From: VFMC01 sp040380855
GTDB lineage: Bacteria > Actinomycetota > Acidimicrobiia > Acidimicrobiales > Ilumatobacteraceae
Direction of reading: 5' to 3'
DNA: 64,000 bases
Assembly: GCA_040380855.1 (NCBI GenBank)
Contig: JBEIIG010000003.1
Location: forward strand, 62,001 to 126,000
A program made the translations under genes and the position numbers. Below the pieces are notes generated by a model. It had not been told where the DNA came from, made no database searches, and worked only from the letters and a program-made list of their open reading frames with translations. Positions 1-8,102 of this stretch are shown piece by piece; positions within the stretch are counted from its first letter, which is position 1; every line of letters begins with the position of its first letter.

Positions 1-1
1 C

Positions 2-1291
2 GAGCGCATGCAGCGCTACCGCATCCCGGCGCTCGCGGTGGCGGCCATCGACGACGGCGAGGTGGCCTGGGCCGCGGGCTACGGCGCCCACGCCACCACC
101 TTGTTCCAGGCGGCCTCGATCAGCAAGGCCGTCGCTGCGGTGGGGGTGCTCGCCCTCGTCGAGCGTGGCGTGCTGCACCTCGACGACGACGTGAACGCCC
201 ATCTGCGCAGTTGGCACCTACCGGCCAGCGAGCACACGGCTGCTCAGCCGGTCACCCTGCGCCACCTCCTCAGCCACACCGCGGGCCTCACGGTGCCGGG
301 CTTCCCCGGCTATCCGGTGGGTGCTGCCGTGCCGTCGGTGCCCGACCTGCTGTCGGGTCGGAGCGGTTCGGCCACCCCGGCGGTCGAGTCGTTCGCTGCA
401 CCGGGCACGGTGAGCCAGTACTCGGGCGGTGGTTCCACGGTCGTGCAGCAACTCGTGTGCGACGTGACCGGCCGGTCGTTCGCCGAGCTGATGCACGAGC
501 TGGTGCTCGCCCCGTTCGGCATGGTCGACAGCGCCTACGAACAACCGCTCGCCCCCGCCCGTGCGGCGCGCGCCGCGATCGCGTACGACGACCTGGGCAA
601 CCCGGTTCCGGGCGGGTTCCACGTGTACCCCGAGTTGCAGGCTGCGGGGCTGTGGACCACGGCGGTCGATCTGGCGCGCTGGGTGATCGGCGTGCAGCAG
701 ATCCTGCGCGGCGATCGCCAGGGACCCATCTCCACCGAGACGGCCCACCTGATGGTCACCCCGGTGCTCGCTGGCGGCCCGTTCGGGTTGGGGCCGGAAC
801 TGGGTGGCGAGGGCGCGCTGCGGCGCTTCGGCCACAGCGGCCGGAACGAAGGGTTCAACAGCCAGGCCGACGGGTTGGTCGCCGCACCGGTTGGCGGTGT
901 GGTGATGGCCACGGGGCAGGCGGCGTCGATGGTGGCCGAGGTGCGCCGGGCGCTGGCGGCCGAGTACGGCTGGGGGTCGCTCGACGTGCGCGCACTCGAC
1001 GTGGTCGAGGTCGATCCGACGGTGCTGCGCAGCTACACCGGGCGGTATGCGGGCCCGTTCGGGCGACCGATGCGGCTCGAGTTCGCCGACGGCGAGTTGT
1101 TCAGCCCGGCGTCGTACGGCAGGCGGCGCATGTTCGCGCTCGGCGACACCACGTTCGTCGACGAAGAGACCGGGGCCACGCTCGAGGTCGAACGCGACGG
1201 CAGTGCCGTGCGGCGCATCGCCGTCCTGATCGACGGTGTCGAGTTGATGGCCTTCGACCCCGTTGCGTCTGCAGAGGAGAACCGCGCATGA
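2..1291 (+). CDS. Serine hydrolase, beta-lactamase/PBP-like family (5' truncated by window edge)
   Basis: The protein belongs to the serine beta-lactamase/D-alanyl-D-alanine carboxypeptidase-like esterase superfamily (class C fold). Counting from the ATG at 8, the nucleophile motif SISK is at residues 37-40, a YSG that replaces the usual YxN is near residue 137, and HSG (KTG-box equivalent) is near residue 275. The frame is open to the window edge, and the sequence before ATG 8 (Glu-Arg, then MQRYRIPALAVA) matches the region just inside the usual N-terminus of this family, so the real start lies upstream. The stop overlaps the next start (ATGA), making an operon with an M20 peptidase and a GNAT protein. 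The substrate cannot be told; the family includes esterases, amidases and peptidases. Confidence 0.85.
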   Translation, partial: ERMQRYRIPALAVAAIDDGEVAWAAGYGAHATTLFQAASISKAVAAVGVLALVERGVLHLDDDVNAHLRSWHLPASEHTAAQPVTLRHLLSHTAGLTVPGFPGYPVGAAVPSVPDLLSGRSGSATPAVESFAAPGTVSQYSGGGSTVVQQLVCDVTGRSFAELMHELVLAPFGMVDSAYEQPLAPARAARAAIAYDDLGNPVPGGFHVYPELQAAGLWTTAVDLARWVIGVQQILRGDRQGPISTETAHLMVTPVLAGGPFGLGPELGGEGALRRFGHSGRNEGFNSQADGLVAAPVGGVVMATGQAASMVAEVRRALAAEYGWGSLDVRALDVVEVDPTVLRSYTGRYAGPFGRPMRLEFADGELFSPASYGRRRMFALGDTTFVDEETGATLEVERDGSAVRRIAVLIDGVELMAFDPVASAEENRA

Positions 1292-2709
1292 GCACCGTCA
1301 TCGATCAGGCCTTCATCGACCACCAATGGCAGCAGGCGTTGCCGACGATGATGGACTACATCGCCGTCCCGGCGCGCTCGCCGATGTTCGATCCGGGGTG
1401 GGAGGAGTCGGGTCACATCGCCCGGGCGGCACGCCTGTTGCGCGACTGGGCGGCAGCGCGCGACCTGGCGGGCATGACGGTCGAACTGATCGAGCCGCCC
1501 GGCCTCACCCCGGTACTGCTGGTCGAGATCGCCGCCACCCGCGCCGACCTCGCCGACCGCACCGTGCTGCTGTACGGCCATCTCGACAAGCAGCCCGAGA
1601 TGCTGCCGTGGGCGACCGGCCTGGGGCCGTGGGAGCCGGTGCTGCGCGGCGACCGGCTGTACGGCCGCGGTGGTGCCGACGACGGCTACTCGGTGTTCGG
1701 TGCGTTGCTGGCCGTGGCCGCGCTGCACGAGCGCGGTGTCGACCACGCCCGGCTGGTGGTGATGATCGAGGCCAGCGAGGAGAGTTCGAGCGTGCACCTG
1801 GCGACGCACCTCGAGCAGCTGCTGCCCCGGTTCGCCGGCACCGACCTGGTGATCGCCCTCGACTCGTTCTGCGAGAGCTACGACCGGCTGTGGACCACCA
1901 CCTCCACCCGCGGCGTGTGCGGCGGTGTGCTCGAGATCGACGTGTGTGCCGACGATCCGCACAGCGGTCGGGCCAGCGGTGTACTGCCGTCGGCGTTCCG
2001 CATCCTGCGCGTGCTGCTCGACCGCATCGAGGACCAGACCGATGGTCGCGTGCTGCTGCGCAGTGCGAACGTGGAGATTCCCACGCACTGCATCGCCGAG
2101 GCCCGTATCGCCGCCGAGGCGTTCCCGCGCCTGTCCGACAGCTTCCGGCCGATCCCGGGCGTGCAGCCGATGGGGGCCGACGCAATGGCCGAACTGCTGA
2201 ACGAGACCTGGCGACCGGCGTTGGAGGTGATCGGCGTCGACGGGCTGCCGCCGGTGGCCGATGCCGGCAACGTGTTCCGGTCGCGCCTGCGGGTGAAGCT
2301 GTCGCTGCGGTTGCCACCGAGTGCCGACGTGAACGCCGTGGGCGACGAGATGGCCGCTGTGCTCGAGGCCGATCCGCCGTTCGGCGCCTCGGTTCGGATG
2401 ACGGCAGGTGCGCGCGGGCCGGGGTGGGCGGCACCTGCGTTCGCGCCGTGGTTGGCCGCTGCCACCGATGCGGCGAGCCGCCAGCACTTCGGGCTGCCGC
2501 CGGCGTCGTGCGGGGTGGGCGGCACCATCCCGTTCATGGGCATGCTCGGCGACCCGTTCCCCGAGGCGCAGTTCCTCCTGGTCGGTGTGCTCGGTCCCGA
2601 GTCAAACGCGCACGGCCCGAACGAGTTCCTGCACCTGCCCACGGTGCGGCGGGTCACTGCCACGGTGGCCGATGTGATCGCCGCCCATGCCCGCGAGGGT
2701 GGTCGATGA
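1288..2709 (+). CDS. M20 family metallopeptidase
   Basis: A 473-residue zinc peptidase/deacylase of the M20 (ArgE/DapE/carnosinase) family. First-metal motif GHLD is at residues 97-100, the bridging Asp lies in GRGGADD (residues 127-132), and the catalytic Glu pair is in EASEES (161-166). A dimerisation insert and a C-terminal metal-binding region with GVGGTIPF follow. Length is normal for the CPG2/dipeptidase-like branch. The start ATG overlaps the upstream stop (ATGA) and its own stop overlaps the next ATG, so translation is coupled across three genes. It probably hydrolyses a peptide or N-acyl amide bond in the cytoplasm; the exact substrate is unknown. Confidence 0.9.
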   Translation: MSTVIDQAFIDHQWQQALPTMMDYIAVPARSPMFDPGWEESGHIARAARLLRDWAAARDLAGMTVELIEPPGLTPVLLVEIAATRADLADRTVLLYGHLDKQPEMLPWATGLGPWEPVLRGDRLYGRGGADDGYSVFGALLAVAALHERGVDHARLVVMIEASEESSSVHLATHLEQLLPRFAGTDLVIALDSFCESYDRLWTTTSTRGVCGGVLEIDVCADDPHSGRASGVLPSAFRILRVLLDRIEDQTDGRVLLRSANVEIPTHCIAEARIAAEAFPRLSDSFRPIPGVQPMGADAMAELLNETWRPALEVIGVDGLPPVADAGNVFRSRLRVKLSLRLPPSADVNAVGDEMAAVLEADPPFGASVRMTAGARGPGWAAPAFAPWLAAATDAASRQHFGLPPASCGVGGTIPFMGMLGDPFPEAQFLLVGVLGPESNAHGPNEFLHLPTVRRVTATVADVIAAHAREGGR

Positions 2710-3437
2710 TCGACGCTGCCGACGAGGCGCTGGCTGCAGCAGCGGCAGCGGGAGTGGCGGTCGAGTCGGTGGCCGAGGTGGCCGAACTCGACGATCTCCG
2801 AGCTGCGATGGAGCACATCTGGGGCCCCGCCGTCGTGCCGCCGCGCAACCTGCTGCGGGCGCTCGCACTGGGTGGGGCCTGCCTGCTGACCGCACGTCGC
2901 GATGGTGCCGTGGTGGGTTTCGCGCTGGGGTGGCTGGGCTGGACCGGGGGTGTGCACCTGCACTCGCACCAGGTGGGGGTGGCCGCATCCGAGCGGCGCG
3001 GTGGTGTGGGGGTGGCCCTGAAGCTGGCCCAGCGAGCCCTGTGCCTGCAGCACGGCATCGGCGAGATGCGCTGGACGTTCGACCCACTGCTCGCCACGAA
3101 CGCCCGGTTCAACCTCGTCCGTCTCGGTGCGCAGGTGATCGACTTCCTGCCGCACTGCTACGGCGACCGCGTCGATGCGTTCAACACCGGCGAACGCACC
3201 GACCGGGTGAAGGTGTCGTGGCGACTCGATGCGCCGGTGGGTGGGGTGTTGCTCGACACGCCGACGTCGCCCGACGCGCTGGTGCGGGTGCCGACCGACT
3301 ATCCGACGCTGCGGGTCGACCGGCCCGCCGACGCGGCAGCGGCTCGCGACGAGGTGGGCGGGCGCCTGGCCGCCGCCCTCGGCGGAGGTCGCCGGGTGAG
3401 CGGCTGGTGCGCCGAAGGATTCGTGCTCGCGGGCTGA
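2706..3437 (+). CDS. GNAT-family N-acetyltransferase
   Basis: A 243-residue protein with one GNAT fold in its first two thirds. The acetyl-CoA-binding region shows HQVGVAASERRGGVGVALK, the Q/RxxGxG/A signature of motif A, followed by LATNARFNLVRLGA, typical of motif B. It resembles the 'predicted GNAT superfamily acetyltransferase' group (COG3375-like) that often sits beside M20 peptidases. The ATG overlaps the peptidase stop (ATGA), so it is the last gene of the operon. It may acetylate an amine that the neighbouring hydrolases release or act on; this is inferred from context only. Confidence 0.8.
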   Translation: MIDAADEALAAAAAAGVAVESVAEVAELDDLRAAMEHIWGPAVVPPRNLLRALALGGACLLTARRDGAVVGFALGWLGWTGGVHLHSHQVGVAASERRGGVGVALKLAQRALCLQHGIGEMRWTFDPLLATNARFNLVRLGAQVIDFLPHCYGDRVDAFNTGERTDRVKVSWRLDAPVGGVLLDTPTSPDALVRVPTDYPTLRVDRPADAAAARDEVGGRLAAALGGGRRVSGWCAEGFVLAG

Positions 3438-3442
3438 CCGGC

Positions 3443-3490
3443 CTGCCCGAACTGCTGCCCGAACTGCAGCCCGAACGGCGGCCCGAACCG
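3443..3490 (+). repeat. 12-bp tandem repeat after the GNAT gene
   Basis: Four diverged 12-bp units of the form CTGCCCGAACTG begin 6 bp after the GNAT stop. The rest of the 231-bp gap before the next gene holds only the promoter at 3596-3624. No gene is supported in this gap. Confidence 0.6.
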
Positions 3491-3595
3491 GCACCCGAGG
3501 GCTGATCGTCCCTCGTTGCGGGCCAGAGGTCCCGGGTGGAGGTGCATGGTTGTACCGAGGGTGATGGTCGTCTGTACCGAATGGCGCCGGAGTCA

Positions 3596-3624
3596 TTGAA
3601 CCGACCGGGTGGTCTTCATACCGT
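3596..3624 (+). promoter_or_regulatory. Promoter of the SipW-type secretion cassette
   Basis: TTGAAC (3596-3601) and TACCGT (3619-3624) are separated by exactly 17 bp, a good fit to a housekeeping sigma-A promoter. Transcription would start near 3631, giving a 5' leader of roughly 38 nt. The leader contains the purine-rich GGAAAGGTGGGAA before the ATG at 3669, so this unit is leadered, unlike most in the window. Confidence 0.6.
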
Positions 3625-3668
3625 GCCCTCACGTGCCGAACGGTTCGTGACGGAAAGGTGGGAACGAC

Positions 3669-4073
3669 ATGGTGATCTCGACGGTTCGACGGGTGGTCCT
3701 GGCAGGCGTGGCCGGTATCACGGTGACGGGCGGCGTGGTGGTGGCGTCGGCCTCGACCATCGGCGGTGTGGGCAGTGGCGGTTTGGCCGCAGGCAACACC
3801 GTGGTCGCAGCGTGCGACAGCGATGGTGTGAGCATCGCCTACACCAATGCTTACGACGCCACGACGCAGTCGTACCGCACCACGGCTGTCACGGTGAGCG
3901 GTATCGCCGCCCCGTGTGTCGGCCAGACACTCGGCATCACGCTCAGCGGCGCAGCGGGCGCAGCGCTGGCCTCGGCCAGCGGTACGGTCGCCGGCACCAG
4001 CCTGGCGCTGCTGCTGCCTTCATCAGCAGCTGCCGATGCCGTGCAGGGGGCGGCGGTCGTCATCACCGGCTGA
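3669..4073 (+). CDS. Small secreted protein, likely substrate of the adjacent Ser/His signal peptidase
   Basis: A 134-residue protein with an N-terminal signal region: RR at residues 7-8, a hydrophobic stretch to about residue 29, then small residues and STIGGVGSGGLAAG, like the region after the cleavage site of SipW-dependent (TasA/CalY-type) proteins. The mature part is rich in Ser, Thr, Ala, Val and Gly and has two Cys (in VAACDSDG and AAPCVGQT) that could form a disulfide; beta structure is likely. The stop overlaps the next start (TGATG). The signal peptidase gene two places downstream is an ER/SipW-type enzyme, supporting a dedicated-substrate role. No enzymatic motif is seen. Confidence 0.7.
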   Translation: MVISTVRRVVLAGVAGITVTGGVVVASASTIGGVGSGGLAAGNTVVAACDSDGVSIAYTNAYDATTQSYRTTAVTVSGIAAPCVGQTLGITLSGAAGAALASASGTVAGTSLALLLPSSAAADAVQGAAVVITG

Positions 4074-4750
4074 TGCGCTCGATGCTGGCCTCGCTCGTGT
4101 TCTCGGCCCTCGCGCCGGTCGGGGGCGTCCACTCCGCGCAACTGTTCGCCCACTCGTTCACCCAACCGAGCGGCGCGCCGGTGGTGCTGATGGCCGATGC
4201 GTTCACCACGGGTACCGACCTGGCCGGCAGGGTGCCGCAATCACGGGGCACCTCCACCTGGGTGCAGGTGGCAGGCACCTGGACGATCGTCTCGGGCCAG
4301 TTGCGGCCGCCTGCCACCGGGTCGTCGAACCGGCTGGCGCTGTACGACAGCGGTGCGGCCGATGCGGCCGTGGAGGTGACCGTGGTGCGTTCGGCGGCGA
4401 GCACGCTCGGGCTGGTGATCCGCGACAGCGGCGTCACGTCGCCGGCATCGTCGGTGCGTCGCCTGCAGGCGACGATCACCCAGGCCGGCGTGGTGACCCT
4501 CGCCAAGGTGGAGGGCAACAGCACCACCACGCTGGCATCGACCACCATCGTGGCTCCGGCCACCTACCGCTTCCGAGTGCAGGCCAGCGGCGCCCAGGTC
4601 GCCGTTGCCGTCGACGGAGCGATCGTCGTGTCGACCACCCTGTCGGCCGTCGATCAGACCACCTTCGGGGCGAACACGCGACAGGGTGTGCTCGCCACCG
4701 GCGCCGGAACCGAACGACTCGACGACATCGTGGTGACCCGGTGGCCGTGA
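4073..4750 (+). CDS. Secreted jelly-roll (LamG/concanavalin-like) domain protein
   Basis: A 225-residue protein with an N-terminal signal sequence (MRSMLASLVFSALAP...VHSA). The rest has the pattern of a LamG/concanavalin-A-like beta sandwich: a DAFTTGTDLAGRVP opening, a WTIVSGQLRPP strand, LGLVIRDSG, YRFRVQASGAQVAVAVDG and a terminal LDDIVVTRW. Such domains often bind carbohydrate, but no ligand residues can be assigned. The start lies in a TGATG overlap with the small secreted protein, and the stop overlaps the signal peptidase GTG. The same frame is open further upstream but runs through the secreted-protein gene, so a longer protein is rejected. Confidence 0.65.
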   Translation: MRSMLASLVFSALAPVGGVHSAQLFAHSFTQPSGAPVVLMADAFTTGTDLAGRVPQSRGTSTWVQVAGTWTIVSGQLRPPATGSSNRLALYDSGAADAAVEVTVVRSAASTLGLVIRDSGVTSPASSVRRLQATITQAGVVTLAKVEGNSTTTLASTTIVAPATYRFRVQASGAQVAVAVDGAIVVSTTLSAVDQTTFGANTRQGVLATGAGTERLDDIVVTRWP

Positions 4751-5403
4751 TCGCCGCCGACCAGGCACCGGGTCTGGTTCCCGACCCCGACTCCGACCCC
4801 GACCCCGACTCCGAGCGCGGCCTGGGGCACGACAGCGGGCACGTTCCCGAACAGGTGAACCATCACCGCGTCCGGCGTGCCAGGCGGATGGCCTCGACGG
4901 CCGCGTCGGTGATGCTGCTCGGAGTGTTCGTGGCTGCGAGCGCATGGTTCTGGCCGCTGCGCTTCGGTGGCAGCACCACCGTGGTGTGGGTGTCGGGTGA
5001 GTCGATGGAGCCCACGCTGAGCAATCACGATCTGGTGATCGCCCGTCACCACGATCGCTATGCCGTGGGCGACGTGGTGGTGTACCGGGTGCCCGAGGGT
5101 CAGTTCGCTGCCGGCACGTTGGTGGTGCACCGCATCGTCGGCGGCGACGCCGTGAACGGCTTCGTCACCCGCGGCGACAACCGCACCACCAACGACCAGT
5201 GGTTACCACGCGGAGGCGATGTGCTGGGTGAGGTGGTGGTCCAGACCCAGCACGGGACCCTTCTGCACGAGGTCATCGAATCGACGACCTCCTCGGGGGG
5301 CCTGGGTGTGTTGGCCGGCGCCGTCACGGCGGTGGCGGTGTTCCGCTCCACTCGGCGGCGGAAGGATGATTCGGTCAAGACTGTTGACCAAATAGAACCC
5401 TGA
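4747..5403 (+). CDS. Signal peptidase I, Ser/His (SipW/ER) type
   Basis: A 218-residue S26 signal peptidase. The catalytic serine is S86 in VSGESMEPTL. The position of the bacterial general-base lysine is taken by His128 in LVVHRIVGG, and RGDN follows at residues 142-145; this is the S26B form of archaea, the ER and SipW. A hydrophobic anchor precedes the active site (about residues 50-70), a second lies near the C-terminus (GLGVLAGAVTAVAVF), and a basic tail ends the protein. The N-terminus carries an acidic PDPDSDPDPDSE repeat. GTG 4747 is preferred because it forms a GTGA overlap with the preceding stop; GTG 4741 is possible. It most likely processes the two secreted proteins encoded just upstream. 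Confidence 0.85.
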   Translation: MIAADQAPGLVPDPDSDPDPDSERGLGHDSGHVPEQVNHHRVRRARRMASTAASVMLLGVFVAASAWFWPLRFGGSTTVVWVSGESMEPTLSNHDLVIARHHDRYAVGDVVVYRVPEGQFAAGTLVVHRIVGGDAVNGFVTRGDNRTTNDQWLPRGGDVLGEVVVQTQHGTLLHEVIESTTSSGGLGVLAGAVTAVAVFRSTRRRKDDSVKTVDQIEP

Positions 5404-5413
5404 TCGTTACGCT
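5384..5413 (+). promoter_or_regulatory. Promoter of the PIG-L/AraM/NagB/DegT/Gfo operon
   Basis: TTGACC (5384-5389) and TACGCT (5408-5413) are 18 bp apart, inside the last codons of the signal peptidase gene. The ATG at 5421 begins 8 nt after the end of the -10 box (7-nt gap), so the transcript should start at or next to the A of the start codon, i.e. be leaderless. Confidence 0.6.
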
Positions 5414-5420
5414 GCCCTCC

Positions 5421-6317
5421 ATGGGGGCAACCGAGCAGGGTGACGAGCAGCGGTCGGCGGTGCGCGTCATCGCGTCCGGCCGGGGTCGGGTGGTGCTGCT
5501 CGTGGTGGCTCACGCCGACGATGTGGCGCTGTTCCTCGGCGGCACCGTGGCTGCGTGGTCCGACGCAGGGTGGCGGGTGGTCGTGGTGCGCGTCACCGAC
5601 GACCGCTGGGACTCGGTCGGTTCGTCGCCCGAGGCCACCATCGCCGCCAACACCGCCGAGTTCCAGCGTGCTGCAGCCATCTTGGGTGTGGCCGAGATCG
5701 TCGAGTTCGGGTATCCCACCGATGTGCTGGGCGATGCCAGCGAGGTGGCGTTGCGCGAGCGGATCATCCGCGAGGTGCGCCGCCATCGTCCGTACGCGCT
5801 CGTCAGCTTCGACCCCTACAGCATGTTCGGTGAGGACAACCAGGACCATGTGAAGGTGGCGGCCGCGGTCGACGAGGCCTTCTGGACCAGCCAGTTCGAC
5901 CTCCACCACCCCGAGCACCTCGCCGAGGGGCTCGCCCCGCACGGCTGTTTCGAGCGCTGGTACTTCGGTCGCCGGGTGGTCGACGTCACCGATGTGGTCG
6001 ACATCACGGCCACGCTCGACCGCAAGGTCGATGCGGCCTGTGCGCACGCCACGATGATGCGCAACTACGCCAATCAGCTCTGTCTGCAGGCGCGTACCGG
6101 CGGCTGGGACCTGCCACTCGCCGAAGCGGCCGTGGCCACCGGCGACGTGCGCCCGCTGCTCGAGCCGCTGGTGCGCGCGGGCGCAGCGCGCACGGGCGAG
6201 CGCTACCGGCTGGGCGCGGCCGAGGAGTTCCGCGTGGTCACCTACGGTGGGCTCGAACCGCTGCTCGAACGCTTCGGTGTGCGTCGCACCGAGCCGACCA
6301 ACTCGGAGGACCACTGA
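5421..6317 (+). CDS. PIG-L family N-deacetylase
   Basis: A 298-residue zinc-dependent deacetylase of the LmbE/PIG-L (MshB/Mca, GlcNAc-PI deacetylase) family. The metal/catalytic motif is AHADD at residues 30-34, a variant of AHPDD/E, and the later His motif lies in DNQDHVKV. The family removes N-acetyl groups from GlcNAc-type conjugates. It is the first gene of a five-gene unit with a good -35/-10 and a leaderless ATG. Position beside NagB-like, DegT and Gfo/Idh genes and a sugar ABC importer suggests action on an imported N-acetylated amino sugar or pseudodisaccharide. The unusual Ala for Pro in the motif (also changed at the start of the motif in some relatives) does not remove the metal ligands. 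Confidence 0.85.
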   Translation: MGATEQGDEQRSAVRVIASGRGRVVLLVVAHADDVALFLGGTVAAWSDAGWRVVVVRVTDDRWDSVGSSPEATIAANTAEFQRAAAILGVAEIVEFGYPTDVLGDASEVALRERIIREVRRHRPYALVSFDPYSMFGEDNQDHVKVAAAVDEAFWTSQFDLHHPEHLAEGLAPHGCFERWYFGRRVVDVTDVVDITATLDRKVDAACAHATMMRNYANQLCLQARTGGWDLPLAEAAVATGDVRPLLEPLVRAGAARTGERYRLGAAEEFRVVTYGGLEPLLERFGVRRTEPTNSEDH

Positions 6318-7348
6318 TGACCAGCCCACTCACCGGCGACTGGGCCAAGGGCTTCCCCGCGGTGTACGGCCGCGGGCTGCTGCCCCGCGTGGTCGAACAA
6401 CTCGACTCGTACGTGGTGGTCACCCACCCTGAACCATGGGCGGTGCTGGCGCCCACCCTGGCGCACCCGCCGGCGCTCGTCGTCGACGCCGGCGACCTGT
6501 CGCCCGAGCACCTCGACCACCTCGTGGCCACCGTGCCGACGGTCGACGCCGTTGTGGGCATCGGTGGCGGTTCGGCCATGGACACCGCCAAGTGGTTGCA
6601 CTGGCGTCGGTCGCTGCCGCTCTACCAGGTGCCCTCGTTGCCATCGGTGAACGCCTGCTTCACCCGCATGACCGCGCTGCGCGATGCGGGCGGTGTGCGC
6701 TACGAGGGCGACGCGGTGCCCCAGCAGGTACTCGTCGACTTCGACCTGATGGCCGCCGCACCGCCGGCGCTGGTGCGTGGCGGGATCGGCGATGTGCTGT
6801 CGTGCCACACGGCGCGGTTCGACTGGCAGCTCGGTGCGGCTGCGGGCCGCGACCATCCGTGGGACGACGAGGCCGCGGCCATGTCGCTCGCCTATCTCGA
6901 CGAGCTCGAGGCACTGGCGCCGCTGCTGGCCGCCGGCGACGACGAGGGCCTCCGCCGCCTGATGGAGTGCCACCGCGACATCGGTTGGCGCTGCCACGAC
7001 CTGCGCCACGCCCGCTTCGAGGAGGGCAGCGAGCACTTCCTGGCGTACACGTTCGAACACGTCACCGGTCGCACGATCATGCACGGCGAACTCGTCACGC
7101 TGGGCGTGCTGGTGATGTCGACCATCCAGGGCAACGACCCCGATCGGCCGCGCCGCATCGCCGAGGCGGCGCAGATGCGCACCTCGCTCGACGACCTCGG
7201 CGTCGCCTGGGCCGAGGTCGAGGAATCGCTACGGCGGTTGCCGTCGTTCGTCGAGGAGCAGGGCCTGTGGTACTCGGTGGCCAATGGTCTGGTGGTCGAC
7301 GACGCCGTGGTCGCTGCGGCGCGGTCGGCGCTACGCGTGGACGGCTGA
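6317..7348 (+). CDS. AraM/glycerol-1-phosphate-dehydrogenase-like iron-containing dehydrogenase (copy 1)
   Basis: A 343-residue protein with the dehydroquinate-synthase/Fe-ADH fold. The nucleotide-binding GIGGGSAMDTAKW is near residues 80-92. The metal ligands are the Asp of GIGDVLSCHTARFDW and the two His in the EEGSEHFLAYTFEH and MHGELV segments. GIGD followed by T-x-x-x-DW is the pattern of the sn-glycerol-1-phosphate dehydrogenase/AraM branch (Fe-ADH_2). Its start overlaps the PIG-L stop. A second, diverged copy lies at 14764-15780 in the same locus. It probably interconverts an alcohol and a ketone or aldehyde on a phosphorylated polyol, sugar or cyclitol; the substrate is not known. Confidence 0.8.
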   Translation: MTSPLTGDWAKGFPAVYGRGLLPRVVEQLDSYVVVTHPEPWAVLAPTLAHPPALVVDAGDLSPEHLDHLVATVPTVDAVVGIGGGSAMDTAKWLHWRRSLPLYQVPSLPSVNACFTRMTALRDAGGVRYEGDAVPQQVLVDFDLMAAAPPALVRGGIGDVLSCHTARFDWQLGAAAGRDHPWDDEAAAMSLAYLDELEALAPLLAAGDDEGLRRLMECHRDIGWRCHDLRHARFEEGSEHFLAYTFEHVTGRTIMHGELVTLGVLVMSTIQGNDPDRPRRIAEAAQMRTSLDDLGVAWAEVEESLRRLPSFVEEQGLWYSVANGLVVDDAVVAAARSALRVDG

Positions 7349-7349
7349 C

Positions 7350-8102
7350 GTGCGGGTGCTGGTGTGTGCAGGGCCTGCCGATGTGGCCGACACCGCTGCC
7401 AGGCTCATCGCCGCCGCCGCACCTGCGGTGCTCGGTGTCGCCACCGGCTCGACCACCGAGGCCACCCATCGGCTGCTCGTCGAACGCAACGGTGTGGCGA
7501 CCGGAACCGTGATGATGCTGCTCGACGAGTACCTCGACCTGCCGGTCGGGCATCCGCAGCGCTTTCGTGGCGTGATCGAACGCGACCTGGTGCGACCGCT
7601 CGGCCTCCGTACCCACCACCTCGTCGGCCCCGACGTCGACGCCACCGATCCGCACCGTGCTGCGGTGGCCTACGAGGCCGAGATCGCCCGGCGAGGCGGG
7701 GTCGACGTGCAGGTGCTCGGTATCGGGCGCAACGGGCACATCGGCTTCAACGAGCCGGGTACGCCGTTCGACAGTCGCACCCGGGTGGTCGCGCTCGCCG
7801 CCACCACGCGCGCCGACAACGCCCGGTTCTTCGCTGCCCCCGACCAGGTGCCGCAGCGGGCGATCACCCAGGGCATCGCCACCGTGCTGGCCGCCCGTTC
7901 GTTGTTGTTGCTCGCAGTGGGCGAGGCGAAAGCTGCAGCGCTCGCCGCGATGCTCGACGGTGAGCCCGACCCCGCAGTGCCGGCCTCGGCGTTGTGCGCG
8001 CACCCCGACCTCACCGTCGTCGCCGACATCGCGGCCATGTCGGCGACTCGGCACCCGACGACCCACCCGACGACCCACCCCACCCTGATGGAGATGACAT
8101 GA
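7350..8102 (+). CDS. nagB: Glucosamine-6-phosphate deaminase-like protein (NagB family)
   Basis: A 250-residue sugar-phosphate isomerase-like protein. It keeps ATGSTTE (phosphate loop), LLDEY (NagB: MDEY; catalytic Asp) and GIGRNGHIGFNEPG with the ring-opening His and the Glu of NEP. RTRVVAL matches the NagB substrate-binding SRT. NagB converts glucosamine 6-phosphate to fructose 6-phosphate and ammonia. GTG 7350 follows the previous stop by 1 nt. The C-terminus is a low-complexity TRHPTTHPTTHPT made by a short DNA repeat and is probably not part of the catalytic domain. No dedicated sugar kinase is in the operon, so the phosphate must come from elsewhere. It may act on a related amino-sugar phosphate rather than GlcN6P itself. 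Confidence 0.8.
   Translation: MRVLVCAGPADVADTAARLIAAAAPAVLGVATGSTTEATHRLLVERNGVATGTVMMLLDEYLDLPVGHPQRFRGVIERDLVRPLGLRTHHLVGPDVDATDPHRAAVAYEAEIARRGGVDVQVLGIGRNGHIGFNEPGTPFDSRTRVVALAATTRADNARFFAAPDQVPQRAITQGIATVLAARSLLLLAVGEAKAAALAAMLDGEPDPAVPASALCAHPDLTVVADIAAMSATRHPTTHPTTHPTLMEMT

Noticed and set aside
1033..3632. Long open frames on the minus strand opposite the serine hydrolase/M20/GNAT operon
   Set aside because: Arg/Pro/His-rich translations without motifs; typical antisense shadows in GC-rich DNA. The plus-strand genes have clear family motifs and coupled starts.
3536..4072. Long N-terminal extension of the jelly-roll protein
   Set aside because: The frame passes through the promoter and the whole small secreted-protein gene with no signal sequence; the TGATG start at 4073 gives a proper signal peptide.
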